The notes: generated by a model not told the origin, from the letters alone. Numbered from the stretch's first letter, positions 42,855 to 52,282 are shown. The stretch is 54,487 nt of DNA from Methyloversatilis sp. (GCA_016791045.1 JAEUNO010000011.1:1-54487); one strand, 5' to 3'. Numbers and translations are program-made.

Positions 42855-43619
42855 TCATGCGACACCCGACTGCAGATTCCAGCCGAACGCGTCCGTCAGT
42901 CGCGCGAACGCTTCTCCCGGGTCGCATTGCAGGGTGATCGGATCACCGCTGACCGGATGTCGCACCTGCATGTGTACACAGGCGAGCATCAAACGGTTCA
43001 CGCCCCAGGCGGACGCAAAGTAGCGGTTGTGCACGCCCTTGCCGTGGGTCGAATCGCCGATCACCGGATGCGCGATGTGGTTCATGTGGCGCCGGATCTG
43101 GTGTGTGCGGCCGGTCAGCGGCAGCGCTTCGACCAGCGCATAGCGGCTGCTCGGGTAGCGATCGACCTTGACCGGCAGTTCGACCGTCGCCAGCCGCCGG
43201 TAGCGGGTCAGCGCCGGCTGCACCTCGACGGGTTCGGCGCCCTCGCGCGCCGCGCGCGGGTCGATCGCGTCGATCACGCGACGCAGCGGGTGATCGATCA
43301 CGCCCGACTCGAGCGGATGGCCGCGCACCAGCACGAGGTAGCGCTTGTCGGGCGAGTGCTGCGCGAACTGGTCTGCCAGCGCATGCGCCGACACCGCGTC
43401 GAGCGCGAACACGAGCACCCCCGACGTACCACGATCCAGCCGGTGCACCGGCCACACGCGCCGTCCGATCTGATCGCGCAGCCGCTGCACCGCAAATTCG
43501 GTTTCGTGCCGGTCCAGCGCGGTGCGGTGCACCAGAAGACCGGACGGCTTGTTGATCGCGACCATGACATCGTCGCGATAGATGATTTCAAGCGGAATGT
43601 CGGGCAGGGAGACAGTCAC
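42855..43619 (-). CDS. truC: RluA-family pseudouridine synthase, TruC-like (tRNA U65)
   Basis: 254 residues. The catalytic motif HRLDRGTSGVLVF places the essential aspartate at D62. The N-terminal YRDDVMVAINKPSGLLVH and the central ALVEALPLTGRTHQIRRHMNHIAHPVIGD are family-typical. There is no S4 RNA-binding domain, and the short length and VHRTALDRHETEFAVQ insert favour TruC over RluA/C/D. It converts a tRNA uridine to pseudouridine. Its stop codon lies in the GATCATGCG tail of the last REP unit of array A. Confidence 0.88.
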   Translation of the reverse strand: MTVSLPDIPLEIIYRDDVMVAINKPSGLLVHRTALDRHETEFAVQRLRDQIGRRVWPVHRLDRGTSGVLVFALDAVSAHALADQFAQHSPDKRYLVLVRGHPLESGVIDHPLRRVIDAIDPRAAREGAEPVEVQPALTRYRRLATVELPVKVDRYPSSRYALVEALPLTGRTHQIRRHMNHIAHPVIGDSTHGKGVHNRYFASAWGVNRLMLACVHMQVRHPVSGDPITLQCDPGEAFARLTDAFGWNLQSGVA

Positions 43620-43762
43620 GGACAGGTCGGTTCGGGTCGTCGGAGGCGCGGCGCATCATCGCACGCGATTGCACCGCAGCATCGATTGGGAAGAGCCGGT
43701 GCGTCAGCGGTGCTAGATTGAAGATCTGACTTCCGTAAGCATCATCTGCCAGGAGGACTGCC

Positions 43763-44035
43763 ATGAACGACGTAGATGTCAATCAGTACATCGTCGATCT
43801 GACCAACCACTCGAACCGGCTGCGCCTCGAATCGGCGGTGCCGGGCCGCCAGATGAAAGTGGTACTGAGGCACGCCCGGGATGCGTCCCAGCCGGCCATC
43901 CACGGCGCCGGTCTGGTCAGTGCCGACGAGAAGGTGTTTTCGATCGATGTCGTCACGCCTGCCGGCGTGCACCGACTTTCGCACAGCTGGCCCGAACTCA
44001 GTGCCGAACTGGCGACCTTCTCGGAATTTGACTGA
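43763..44035 (+). CDS. Small conserved-looking protein of unknown function
   Basis: 90 residues with a strong RBS (AGGAGG, 7 nt before ATG 43763). No signal peptide or membrane segment; mixed alpha/beta composition (QYIVDLTNHSNRLRLESAVPG...). Divergent from truC across 143 bp. Its last codons fall inside a degenerate 15-bp repeat. Not recognised; the good RBS and codon use argue that it is real. Confidence 0.65.
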   Translation: MNDVDVNQYIVDLTNHSNRLRLESAVPGRQMKVVLRHARDASQPAIHGAGLVSADEKVFSIDVVTPAGVHRLSHSWPELSAELATFSEFD

Positions 44036-44101
44036 GCCGCATTCGACTGAATCCGCATTCGACCGAGCCGCATCTGACTGCGCCATTCTCGACCGAGCCA
44101 C
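44026..44101. repeat. Degenerate short tandem repeat (about 15 bp, five copies)
   Basis: Copies such as ATTTGACTGAGCCGC, ATTCGACTGAATCCGC, ATTCGACCGAGCCGC, ATCTGACTGCGCC and ATTCTCGACCGAGCCAC follow one another. The first copy contains the stop codon of the 43763 gene. It lies between two converging genes. Confidence 0.7.
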
Positions 44102-44155
44102 TTTCGGGTGCGGCGCACGTCACCCATGCGTGACTGGCGGTACGCGCGCCGCCCC

Positions 44156-44800
44156 TCAGGACTTCGCGTTCGACGCTGACCGGAGTCCGACCGGCAAGCC
44201 GAGCGCGCGCCAGCCGTCGAGGCCCAGCTTTTCCAGCGTGTCGATGTTGCGCTCGTAGATGCTTTCCGCTTCCGGGAAAGCATCGACCGCGCGCGTGACA
44301 CTGGCTTCGCGCAGCAGATGGATGGTCGGGAACGGCGCCCGGTTGGTGAAGTTGCCGATGTCGTCCGGCTCGGTGTCGGCGAACTGCCACAGCGGATGGA
44401 AGGCAGCGACCTGCAGCACGCCCTCGTGCCCATGCTCGGTCACCGCGTCATCGACCAGATCGAGCACGTCGTTGAAATCGAGAAAATCCTCGAGCAACGA
44501 TGCATGCATGATCAGGGTGGTGTCCACCTGCTGCGGATCGGCTGCGGCGAGCAATTCGATCTCGCGGTCGATATCCTCCAGATAGCCATCCAGGTGCGTC
44601 GCCTCGCTGACCACGTAGCGCACCTGTTCCTTCACATACACCGCCTTGGCGAACGGGCACAGGTTGAGGCCGATCACGGCCTTCTCCAGCCAGTCGCGCG
44701 TCGCGGCAATCACTTCGTCCGCTGACGGCTTCGTTGCTTCACCCTTCGTTCGGTCCGTTGTCTCGTCCGTTGTTTCGTCCGTTGTTCTGTTTTTCGTCAT
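44156..44800 (-). CDS. DUF1415 family protein
   Basis: 214 residues. After a low-complexity start (TTDETTDETTD, from a 12-bp DNA repeat) comes the DUF1415 core: TRDWLEKAVIGLNLCPFAKAVYVKEQVRYVVSEA, DTTLIMHASLLEDFLDFNDVLDLVD, VAAFHPLWQFADTEPDDIGNFTNRAPFPTIHLLREASVTRAV. The conserved Cys in NLCPFA and several His/Asp residues suggest an enzyme, but no activity is established. Overlaps the hydrolase gene by 4 nt, so they form an operon. Confidence 0.88.
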   Translation of the reverse strand: MTKNRTTDETTDETTDRTKGEATKPSADEVIAATRDWLEKAVIGLNLCPFAKAVYVKEQVRYVVSEATHLDGYLEDIDREIELLAAADPQQVDTTLIMHASLLEDFLDFNDVLDLVDDAVTEHGHEGVLQVAAFHPLWQFADTEPDDIGNFTNRAPFPTIHLLREASVTRAVDAFPEAESIYERNIDTLEKLGLDGWRALGLPVGLRSASNAKS

Positions 44801-45726
44801 GCGGTGAAGCCTTCGGTCAGGAATTGTTCGATCGGTGCAGTCTGCGCACGGTCCATGAACATCGGCGCGTGTCCGACGCCGGCGATTTCGAGCGTGCGGG
44901 CTTTCGGTCCGCGTGCGGCCATCTGCGCCAGCGTGTCGCGCGTCAGCAGATCCGATTCAGCGCCGCGCACGCACAGCGTCGGGCAGCGGATGGCATCGTA
45001 AAGATTCCACAGTTCGATATCGCCCAGAAACAGCATGGCCTGCATCGGCTTGGCGATGTCGGGGTCGTAACCCATTTCGAAGCCACCATCGGGCATCGGG
45101 CGCGTCGAATGCACGGTGAGGTGGCGCCACTGCGCGTCGGTCAGCGGCCCGAACGGCGCGCTGACTGCACGGATGTACCGGTCAGCCTCGTCCAGACTGG
45201 AGAACTTGGGCGCCTTGCCGACGTACTCCGCGATGCGCCGCAGGCTCACCGAGGTGACCACCGGCCCGACGTCGTTCAGCACCATGCGGGTGATCGGCGA
45301 CTGCGGCAGCGCAGCCAGCGCCATGCCGATCAGGCCACCCATCGACGTGCCGAACCAATGCACCTGTTCGACGCCGAGGCGCGCGATCAGCGTCACCATG
45401 TCGCCGACGTACTGCGGCACGCCGTAATTCGCAGCATCCGGCAGCCAGTCGCTGCCACCGCGTCCGACCACGTCCGGGCACACCACGCGATAGTGCCGGG
45501 CGAGCTGCTGCGCGAGGAAGTCGAAGTCGCGCCCGACCCGGGTGAGTCCATGCACGCACATCAGCACGCGCGGATTCGCCGGATCGCCCCATTCCGCATA
45601 GGCCATGTGATGCAGCCCTTTCGGGTTGGCGCACTGCACGCGGTGCAGACGCGGCTGCGCGTCGCGTGGCACAGACGGCGCGCCGCCTAACCATGCCCGC
45701 AATCTGTCGATGACACCTGTCGCCAT
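44797..45726 (-). CDS. Alpha/beta-hydrolase
   Basis: 309 residues, cytoplasmic. The oxyanion-hole motif CVHGLTRVGRDFD, the nucleophile elbow GTSMGG (Ser128) and the late histidine in GVGHAPMF make up the catalytic machinery, with an Asp in RGAESDLL likely the third residue. Probably an esterase or lactonase on a small substrate; substrate unknown. Followed directly by the DUF1415 gene (ATGA overlap). Confidence 0.88.
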   Translation of the reverse strand: MATGVIDRLRAWLGGAPSVPRDAQPRLHRVQCANPKGLHHMAYAEWGDPANPRVLMCVHGLTRVGRDFDFLAQQLARHYRVVCPDVVGRGGSDWLPDAANYGVPQYVGDMVTLIARLGVEQVHWFGTSMGGLIGMALAALPQSPITRMVLNDVGPVVTSVSLRRIAEYVGKAPKFSSLDEADRYIRAVSAPFGPLTDAQWRHLTVHSTRPMPDGGFEMGYDPDIAKPMQAMLFLGDIELWNLYDAIRCPTLCVRGAESDLLTRDTLAQMAARGPKARTLEIAGVGHAPMFMDRAQTAPIEQFLTEGFTA

Positions 45727-45782
45727 TGATCAAGCCCTGTCGGAAAAAACGTCTGCGGTGATCTGCTATCAGCGCGCATTCA

Positions 45783-45832
45783 GCGGGAGCGGCGCCCTTG
45801 TGGGGGCGACGCTGCAACAGGGCCGCTCCCGC
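45783..45832. repeat. Long GC hairpin (REP-like) between comEC and the hydrolase
   Basis: GCGGGAGCGGC (45783-45793) and GCCGCTCCCGC (45822-45832) form a perfect 11-bp inverted repeat around a 28-nt loop. It lies after the comEC stop (minus strand), so it could act as a terminator or be a solitary REP relative. The rest of this 135-bp gap shows nothing else. Confidence 0.55.
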
Positions 45833-45861
45833 AGGGGCTGTCCCCACGAACCCCGCTGCAT

Positions 45862-48270
45862 TCATCGAGCCGCCGCCGGCTGCTCGACAACGCGATTGTG
45901 CCAGTAGCGCGCATCGATCTCGCGACTCACGCGGCGCTCGATGCCACCGGCGGTGAAATCGAACGCCACGGCGCCATGGGCGTCACTGCGCCACTGCAGC
46001 GTGCCCCGGTCCGCATAGCGTGCCTGCACTTTCGGATGCGGATGATTGAAGCGATTGCGGTAGCCGACGGCGTGCACGACATCGCTGGCGTCGACCGCCT
46101 CGACGAAGGCTTCCGTCGACGACGTGCGGCTGCCGTGATGCGGGCTCACCAGCAGATCTGCAGCCAGCGGCGCCGCCGCCTCGATCAGCGCCGCTTCACC
46201 GTCGGCCAGCACATCGCCGGTGATCAATGCCGACCCGTGGGCGCTGTCGATGCGCAGCACGCACGACAGCGCGTTGCTGCTGCGTGCGCCGGCTGCGACC
46301 GCGCCGGGCGGCGGATGCAGCATCGAAAAGCGCACGCCATCCACCGTCCAGCGCTGGCCGGCAGCGCAGTCCCGCGTGTCGGGCCGCGCCCGTCGCAGCC
46401 CGTCGTGTGCGGGCACCGACGACAGCACCTCGCCCACCGGCAGGCTGGCGAGCAGCGATGCGGCACCACCTGAATGATCGCCGTCGGCGTGGCTGACGAT
46501 CAGGGTGTCCAGTTGCCGCACACCGATCGCCCGCAGATAGGGCAGCACGAGCCGCCCGCCGGCATCGGCTTCGGCGCCGTAGCGCGGACCGGTGTCGAAC
46601 AGCAGGTCATGCTGCGCCGTCTGCACATGCACGGCCAGCCCCTGGCCGACGTCCAGCACGACCACCCGCATGTCGCCGGCGGCCGGCCGGGTGTCCGGCG
46701 TCATGAACAGCGGCAGCATCAGCGGCACGGCCAGCGCACGTCCGGGCCAGCCGCGCGGCGCCAGCAGGTTCGCCGCACCGAGCACCCCGCACACGACCGC
46801 CCAGCCGGCCGGTGCCGCGGCATGCCACAGCACCCAGTCGGGCGCGACCAGCCACTGCACCGCCCACATCAGCCCGGCGGTCAGGGCATGCGCCAGCCAC
46901 AGGAGCGCATCGAGCGGCAGCACGATGGCGATCAGCACCAGTGGCGTGACGAGCACGCTGACCAGCGGAATGGCGAACAGGTTGATCAGCGGCGACACGA
47001 GCGACACCTGACCGAACAGCGCCATCATTGGCGGCGCCAGGCCAAGCGTGATCGCGGCCTGAGCGCCGAGCCAGCTGCGCACTGGATGCGGCGCTCCCAG
47101 ATGGCCGGCGGCCGCGTAGAACAGCAGCGCCACCGCGCCGAACGACAGCCAGAAGCCGGGGTTCATCACTGCCATCGGGTGCAGCGGCAACACGATGCAC
47201 ACCGCCAGCGCGAGCGCATTGAAGGGTGATGAGAAGCGCCCGGCCAGCAAGGCCACCCCGGCAACCGCCAGCATGATCAGCGTGCGCTGCGCGGGAATGC
47301 CGAAGCCGGCCAGCGCGCAATAGGCGGTGGCGGCCATCAGCCCGGCGACGAGGCCGGCGCGCTGCGCGGCACAGCGCAGCGCCAGCGCGGGCACCCGGCG
47401 CCAGAGCGCCGACAGCAGCAGACCGGACAGTGCGGCGACCATCGTGACGTGCAGCCCGGAGATCGACACCAGATGCGTCAGGCCGGCGCGTTCGAACAGA
47501 TCCCAGTGTGCCGGCGGAATCGCCCGCTGGTCACCGATCGCCAGCGCGATCAGCACGCCGGCCCACGGCCACGCCGGCACTTCGGCCTGCGCGTCGTCAT
47601 GCATCAGCGCCGTAAAGCGCGACCGCACCGCGTCGCGCTGCGCGTCGATCCATGCGGTGAGGCCGCCCGCCCGTTCGGCGATCAGCCGCTGCGCCTGTCG
47701 TCCTTCGCCGCCGGCCCGCACATGGCCGGTCGCGCCGATACCGCGCTCGAACAGCCAGGCTTCGTAGTCGAAGCCGTGCGGGTTAATGTTGCCGTGCGGC
47801 CGCTTGAGGCGCACCCGCAGCTGCCAGCGGCTGCCGGCCTGCAGCGGCGGCGCCGCTCCCGATGCCGGCGAATCCGCGTCGCGACTGTCGTACCAGGTGA
47901 GGGCGATGCGCCGTGGCACGCCGGACGGCGCCTGCTCGACCGCAAGATCGAAGCGCTGGCCGCGCTCCACCCGCTGCGGCAGCCCCGCGATCACGCCAAT
48001 CAGCTCGATGTCCCGCCCTTCGAGGGCGTGCGGCAGGCGGTCGGCCAGCGCAACGTGCCCGGCGGCACTGGCCCAGACGAAAGCGGCCAGTGCAACCGCG
48101 CCACCTGCCGCGGTGTCACAGGCTGCGCGCGCACGGAGCCTCGAAGCCATCAGCGCCAGCAGCAGCGCAAGGGCCGACAGGCCGTACAGCGTGGCAGGCG
48201 CGGGCAGTTCGGCCTGCCGCTGAGCGAGCCAGGTACCGGCAACAAGCGACAGCGCGACGGGCAGGATCAT
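45862..48270 (-). CDS. comEC: DNA internalisation competence protein ComEC/Rec2
   Basis: 802 residues. N-terminal helices, an OB-like soluble segment (about 85-200), a multi-spanning competence domain with the signature RAGLTHLVSISGLHVTMVAAL, and a C-terminal metallo-beta-lactamase domain with HADGDHSGG, LDVGQGLAVHV and SPHHGSRTSST. It forms the inner-membrane channel for incoming single-stranded DNA; the lactamase-like part may degrade one strand. All domains and metal-binding motifs are intact. No clear SD before ATG 48270. Divergent from the DUF2062 gene. Confidence 0.95.
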   Translation of the reverse strand: MILPVALSLVAGTWLAQRQAELPAPATLYGLSALALLLALMASRLRARAACDTAAGGAVALAAFVWASAAGHVALADRLPHALEGRDIELIGVIAGLPQRVERGQRFDLAVEQAPSGVPRRIALTWYDSRDADSPASGAAPPLQAGSRWQLRVRLKRPHGNINPHGFDYEAWLFERGIGATGHVRAGGEGRQAQRLIAERAGGLTAWIDAQRDAVRSRFTALMHDDAQAEVPAWPWAGVLIALAIGDQRAIPPAHWDLFERAGLTHLVSISGLHVTMVAALSGLLLSALWRRVPALALRCAAQRAGLVAGLMAATAYCALAGFGIPAQRTLIMLAVAGVALLAGRFSSPFNALALAVCIVLPLHPMAVMNPGFWLSFGAVALLFYAAAGHLGAPHPVRSWLGAQAAITLGLAPPMMALFGQVSLVSPLINLFAIPLVSVLVTPLVLIAIVLPLDALLWLAHALTAGLMWAVQWLVAPDWVLWHAAAPAGWAVVCGVLGAANLLAPRGWPGRALAVPLMLPLFMTPDTRPAAGDMRVVVLDVGQGLAVHVQTAQHDLLFDTGPRYGAEADAGGRLVLPYLRAIGVRQLDTLIVSHADGDHSGGAASLLASLPVGEVLSSVPAHDGLRRARPDTRDCAAGQRWTVDGVRFSMLHPPPGAVAAGARSSNALSCVLRIDSAHGSALITGDVLADGEAALIEAAAPLAADLLVSPHHGSRTSSTEAFVEAVDASDVVHAVGYRNRFNHPHPKVQARYADRGTLQWRSDAHGAVAFDFTAGGIERRVSREIDARYWHNRVVEQPAAAR

Positions 48271-48341
48271 GACGATCGATTATCCCGTCACGCGCCCCGG
48301 AAGTCATTCGAACCACACCATTGCCATGCCGTCACGACGGC

Positions 48342-48356
48342 AGCGGATAATCCGCT
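48342..48356 (+). promoter_or_regulatory. 15-bp inverted repeat at the DUF2062 start
   Basis: AGCGGAT-A-ATCCGCT ends 3 nt before ATG 48360, where the ribosome-binding site should be; no Shine-Dalgarno sequence is visible. In mRNA it could form a hairpin occluding initiation, or in DNA be an operator for the divergent comEC/DUF2062 pair. Confidence 0.5.
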
Positions 48357-48359
48357 CCG

Positions 48360-48923
48360 ATGAAAAAAATCTTCCGGAAGTACATCCCCGACACCGAAAC
48401 TCTGCGCGGCAATCGCTGGCTGGCACCCTTTGCCGACTGGCTCGGCCACCCCCGGTTGTGGCACCTGAACCGCCACAGCTGCGCCGGCGGCGTCGCGGTC
48501 GGGCTGTTCGCCGGACTGATTCCGGGGCCATTGCAGATGCTGGGGGCCGCCGGGCTGGCGGTACTGCTGCGCGTGAACCTGCCGCTGTCGATGGCCGTCA
48601 CCTTCTACAGCAACCCGCTGACCATCGTGCCGCTGTACGCCTTCGCGTGGGGCTACGGCCGGCTGGTGATGCCGCTGCTCGGCCTGACCCTGCCACCCGG
48701 CGCCACCTTCCATGCGCCGCACATCCCGGAAGGCGCCGGATTCGGTGGCTGGATCAGCGCCTTGTTCGACTGGGTGATGGCACTGGGCGAGCCGCTGCTG
48801 ATCGGCCTGCCGCTGCTGGCGGTGACGCTGGCGGCGATCGGTTACGTCACGGTGCTGGGGCTGTGGCGCTGGCACCTGTTGCGCAGCTGGCGCGTGCGGG
48901 CACAGCGGCGCAAGGCGCCGTGA
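48360..48923 (+). CDS. DUF2062 membrane protein
   Basis: 187 residues. Family signature: the N-terminal soluble RGNRWLAPFADWLGHPRLWHLNRHSCAGGVAVGLFAGLIPGP, then hydrophobic helices (about 48-75, 78-105 and 145-175) with YSNPLTIVPLY in between. A small inner-membrane protein of unknown function. The basic C-terminus (RVRAQRRKAP) fits cytoplasmic placement. Possible translational control by the inverted repeat before its ATG. Confidence 0.9.
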   Translation: MKKIFRKYIPDTETLRGNRWLAPFADWLGHPRLWHLNRHSCAGGVAVGLFAGLIPGPLQMLGAAGLAVLLRVNLPLSMAVTFYSNPLTIVPLYAFAWGYGRLVMPLLGLTLPPGATFHAPHIPEGAGFGGWISALFDWVMALGEPLLIGLPLLAVTLAAIGYVTVLGLWRWHLLRSWRVRAQRRKAP

Positions 48924-48934
48924 CACCACCCGCA

Positions 48935-49495
48935 CGTCGATCATGCACCCTCACGTGTTCGCCGACCGGATCGCGAGCACGGCTCGCTCCTACAGGCAAA
49001 GCTTGGCTCCGCTGCGGGTGCGCCCCCCGGTCGCGATTCGCACGTCGATCATGCACCCTCACGTGTTCGCCGACCGGATCGCGAGCACGGCTCGCTCCTG
49101 CAGGCAAGCCATACCGCCCCTGTAGGAGCGCCCCCCGGTCGCGATTCGCGCGTCGATCACGCGACATCACGTGTTTGCCGACCGGATCGCGAGCACGGCT
49201 CGCTCCTGCAGGCAAGCCATATCGCCCCTGTAGGAGCGACCCCCAGTCGCGATCCGCGCGTCGATCATGCGACATCACGTGTTTGCCGACCGGATCGCGA
49301 GCACGGCGCGCTCCTGCAGGCAAGCCATATCGCCCCTGTAGGAGCGACCCCCGGTCGCGATCCGCGCGTCGATCACGCGACATCAGGTGTTTGCCGACCG
49401 GATCGCGAGCAGGGCTCGCTCCTACAGAGAACCGTGCCTCCGCTCTGCGGGCGCGCCCGCCGGTCGCGATCACGACGTTGATCATGCGCCGCTGT
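48935..49495. repeat. REP array B: about five tandem 108-bp units
   Basis: The phrase GACCGGATCGCGAG begins at 48964, 49072, 49180, 49288 and 49396, exactly 108 bp apart. Each unit combines GCGAGC-ACG-GCTCGC...CTCC with GTAGGAGCGACC-N-GGTCGCGATC and a spacer containing GATCATGCGACATCACGTGTTTGCC. Hairpins match array A but the spacer is different. It lies between the 3' ends of the converging DUF2062 and lolD genes and fills the whole gap 48924-49527. Confidence 0.93.
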
Positions 49496-49527
49496 AAGCG
49501 GATCGAAGAGCTACTTTTCCACCAGCG

Positions 49528-50199
49528 TCAGAGACGTCCGTCTACCAGGCGCACGATGCGGTCCGCGCGCGCGGCGAGCCGCTCGTCGTGGGTGACGATC
49601 ACGAAGCTGGTGCCGCGGGTGCGGCTCAGCGTCAGCATCAGGTCGAACACGCCATCGGCGGTCTTGCTGTCGAGATTGCCGGTCGGCTCGTCGGCCAGCA
49701 CGCAGGCCGGCTGGGTGACCAGGGCGCGCGCGATCGCCACGCGCTGGCGTTCGCCGCCGGACATTTCGCCCGGCTGATGGTCCACCCGGTGCGCCAGCCC
49801 GACGTCGGCCAGCATGGCCGCCGCGGCTTCGCGCGCCTGCGGCCGTGACTGGCGGCGGATCATCAGCGGCATCGCGACATTGTCGAGCGCGGAGAACTCG
49901 GCCAGCAGATGATGGAACTGGTATACGAAGCCCAGCGAGCGGTTGCGCAGCGCGCCGCGCGCCGCCTCGCCCAGCGTCGAATACTGCTGGCCGAGCAGCG
50001 ACACGCTGCCCGCAGTCGGCGTGTCCAGCCCGCCCAGCAGGTGCAGCAAGGTGCTCTTGCCCGATCCGCTGGCGCCGACGATGGCCACGCGCTCGCCGCG
50101 CAGCACCGCCAGATCGACGCCGGACAGCACCGGCACCTCGACCTTGCCCTGATGGAACACCTTGGTCAGTCCCTCGCACTTCAGCACGGCTTCATTCAT
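49528..50199 (-). CDS. lolD: Lipoprotein-releasing ABC transporter ATPase LolD
   Basis: 223 residues. Walker [10 protein letters not shown] (42-50), the Lol-type Q-loop region [23 protein letters not shown], signature [15 protein letters not shown], Walker B VLADEP and H-loop VTHDE. The LolD motif ([14 protein letters not shown]) separates it from other MacB-like ATPases. It powers extraction of lipoproteins from the inner membrane. Overlaps the permease gene by 8 nt. Confidence 0.96.
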   Translation of the reverse strand: MNEAVLKCEGLTKVFHQGKVEVPVLSGVDLAVLRGERVAIVGASGSGKSTLLHLLGGLDTPTAGSVSLLGQQYSTLGEAARGALRNRSLGFVYQFHHLLAEFSALDNVAMPLMIRRQSRPQAREAAAAMLADVGLAHRVDHQPGEMSGGERQRVAIARALVTQPACVLADEPTGNLDSKTADGVFDLMLTLSRTRGTSFVIVTHDERLAARADRIVRLVDGRL

Positions 50200-51436
50200 A
50201 GCGCAGTGCCTCCGCCGGCTGCACGCGCGACGCGCGCCAGCTCGGATAGAGCGTCGCGGCCAGTGTCAGCAGGCCGCCGATGACGGTCACCGTCAGCACG
50301 TCGGACCACAGGATTTCCGACGGCAGCTCGGGAATGAAATACACCTCGGCCGACCACAGCGACACACCGGCGATGGCTTCGATGGCCGGCACCACGACGT
50401 CGAGATTGGACGCCAGCGCCACACCACCGGCCACGCCGAGCAGCAGGCCGCCGCCGCCGATGATGGCGCCCTGCACGATGAACACCGCCATCATGCTGGC
50501 CGGGCTGGCGCCCAGCGTGCGCAGGATGGCGATGTCCGCCTGCTTGTCGGTCACCACCATGATGAGCATGGACACGATGTTGAACGCCGCCACCGCGACG
50601 ATCAGCATCAGGATGATGAACATCATGTTCTTCTCGATCGCGATGGCGCGGAAGAAATTGGCGTGCTGGCGCGTCCAGTCGCCGACCAGCAGACCGTCGC
50701 CCGACATCTGCGCGTGCAGATCGCGCGCCACGCGCGGCGCGTCGAACAGGTCGCCCAGCTTGAGCCGCACGCCCGACACGCGGTCTTCCATCCGGTACAG
50801 CGTCTGCGCGTCCTGCATGTGGATCAGCGCCAGACTGGCGTCGTACTCGAAATGCCCGGCCTCGAACACGCCGACCACCGTGAATTGCTTCAGCCGCGGC
50901 AGCACCGCCGCCGGCGTCACCAGACCCTGCGGCGCAATCAGCGTCACCTTTTCGCCGACCTGCACACGCAATGCACGCGCCAGTTCGATGCCCAGCACCA
51001 CGCCGAACCCGCCCGGCTGCAGGTCGGCGAGATTGCCGGCGCGCATGTGCTGACTGAAATCGGCGACGCCATCTTCAGCCGCCGGCAGCACGCCGCGCAC
51101 CATGGCGCCGCGCACCGTCTGGTCGAAGCTCAGCATGGCCTGCTCGCTGACATAGGGGGCTGCGGCCTTGACGTCGGTGTTCTGCAACGCGCGATCGGCC
51201 ACCTGCTGCCAGTCGGTCAGTTCGTTGTCGTAGCCGGTGATCTGCACGTGTGACGCCACGCCGAGGATGCGGGTGCGCAACTCCTTCTGGAATCCGTTCA
51301 TCACCGACAGCACCGTGATCAGCGCTGCAATGCCCAGCGCCAGACCGAGCGTGGAAATCAGGGAAATGAAGGAAATGAAGCCGTTGCGCCGTTTCGCCCG
51401 CACGTAGCGCAGGCCGAGCAGGATTTCATAGTTCAT
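50192..51436 (-). CDS. lolC: Lipoprotein-releasing permease LolC/LolE
   Basis: 414 residues from ATG 51436 ([49 protein letters not shown]), the canonical LolC/E start; 15 extra upstream codons lack support. First membrane helix at about 25-45, a large periplasmic domain (about 50-265), then three helices in the C-terminal third. Only one permease gene is present, so it may form homodimers (LolF-type) or pair with one elsewhere. Operon with lolD. Confidence 0.94.
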   Translation of the reverse strand: MNYEILLGLRYVRAKRRNGFISFISLISTLGLALGIAALITVLSVMNGFQKELRTRILGVASHVQITGYDNELTDWQQVADRALQNTDVKAAAPYVSEQAMLSFDQTVRGAMVRGVLPAAEDGVADFSQHMRAGNLADLQPGGFGVVLGIELARALRVQVGEKVTLIAPQGLVTPAAVLPRLKQFTVVGVFEAGHFEYDASLALIHMQDAQTLYRMEDRVSGVRLKLGDLFDAPRVARDLHAQMSGDGLLVGDWTRQHANFFRAIAIEKNMMFIILMLIVAVAAFNIVSMLIMVVTDKQADIAILRTLGASPASMMAVFIVQGAIIGGGGLLLGVAGGVALASNLDVVVPAIEAIAGVSLWSAEVYFIPELPSEILWSDVLTVTVIGGLLTLAATLYPSWRASRVQPAEALRYE

Positions 51437-51586
51437 GGGGCAAGGATGGTACCGGTATCGGCGAGAGCGCGTCGTCCGCATCCGCTGACACGGCGAGCGA
51501 AATGGTTGCCCGGATGCGACGCTGCGGAGGGGAGCCGAGGGAGAGCGCTGCGCGCGGCCGCTCCACAGTCAGCGTTCCGGGGACCG

Positions 51587-52189
51587 TCAGGCCCGTTCGC
51601 CGCCGGCATCCGACAGGGTGCGCGCGAACAGCCTGTGCAATGGACCGCGCGCAGCATCGGCGCCGTCCATCTGCGCGCGCACGATGGCGCCTTCGATGGC
51701 CAGCAGCAGGTCGGCCGCCACGTCTCCGGGACAGGCCAGGCCGGCGTCTTCACACTGCTGTTCGATGCGCGCGGCCAGCGCGCGCTTGTGCGTCACGGTC
51801 ATCGCCGGCGCGTCGGATCCCGCTTCGGCGTGACCGTTGATGAAGGCGCAGCCGCGGAAGCCGGGGCTGCGGAACCAGTCATCGAGTGCATCGGGCAGCG
51901 CAGCGAGCCCGTCGCGCGGCGAGCTCGACCCGCCGAGCCGACCTTCCAGCCAGGCCATCCAGCGCGCGTGGCGCAGGTCGAAGTAGGCGTCGATCAACGC
52001 CTGCTTGGACGGAAAGTGACGGTAGAAGGACATCTTGGCCACGCCCGACTCGGCGATGATGCGGTCGATGCCGGTGGCGCGCAGACCATGCCGGTAGAAC
52101 AGCCGGTAGGCCGTTTCGAGCACGCGGGTGCGCGCGTCCTGCTCCGGCAGCGGGCCGGAGCCGGCGAGGTCGTCGAGGGTGAAAGTCAT
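51587..52189 (-). CDS. TetR-family repressor
   Basis: 200 residues from ATG 52189. N-terminal HTH (about 22-68: [49 protein letters not shown]). The C-terminal ligand domain contains [14 protein letters not shown], common in TetR proteins with a TetR_C_33-like fold. Divergent from the DUF1348 gene across about 93 bp that holds two ACAGA-based palindromes, so autoregulation and control of that gene are likely. Confidence 0.9.
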   Translation of the reverse strand: MTFTLDDLAGSGPLPEQDARTRVLETAYRLFYRHGLRATGIDRIIAESGVAKMSFYRHFPSKQALIDAYFDLRHARWMAWLEGRLGGSSSPRDGLAALPDALDDWFRSPGFRGCAFINGHAEAGSDAPAMTVTHKRALAARIEQQCEDAGLACPGDVAADLLLAIEGAIVRAQMDGADAARGPLHRLFARTLSDAGGERA

Positions 52190-52203
52190 CTTCGCATGTT
52201 GAC

Positions 52204-52242
52204 AGACAGACCTGTCTTGTTCAAGCATGTAGACAGATCTGT
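52204..52242. promoter_or_regulatory. Tandem TetR operators
   Basis: AGACAG-AC-CTGTCT (52204-52217) and ACAGATCTGT (52233-52242, extended as AGACAGATCTGTAT). The two centres are 27 bp apart. They lie between the repressor ATG (52189) and the divergent DUF1348 ATG (52283), the standard place for TetR operators. Confidence 0.72.
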
Positions 52243-52282
52243 ATCCCCGTCCTTTTTCCAACCCTGCCCGATGGAGCCCGCC

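Noticed and set aside
48269-49777. 502-residue open frame over the DUF2062 gene and array B
   Set aside because: It is repetitive only because it translates REP units and crosses a better-supported gene in another frame. Similar frames at 42379-42648, 42593-42865, 48847-49485 and 54086-54400 were discarded for the same reason.
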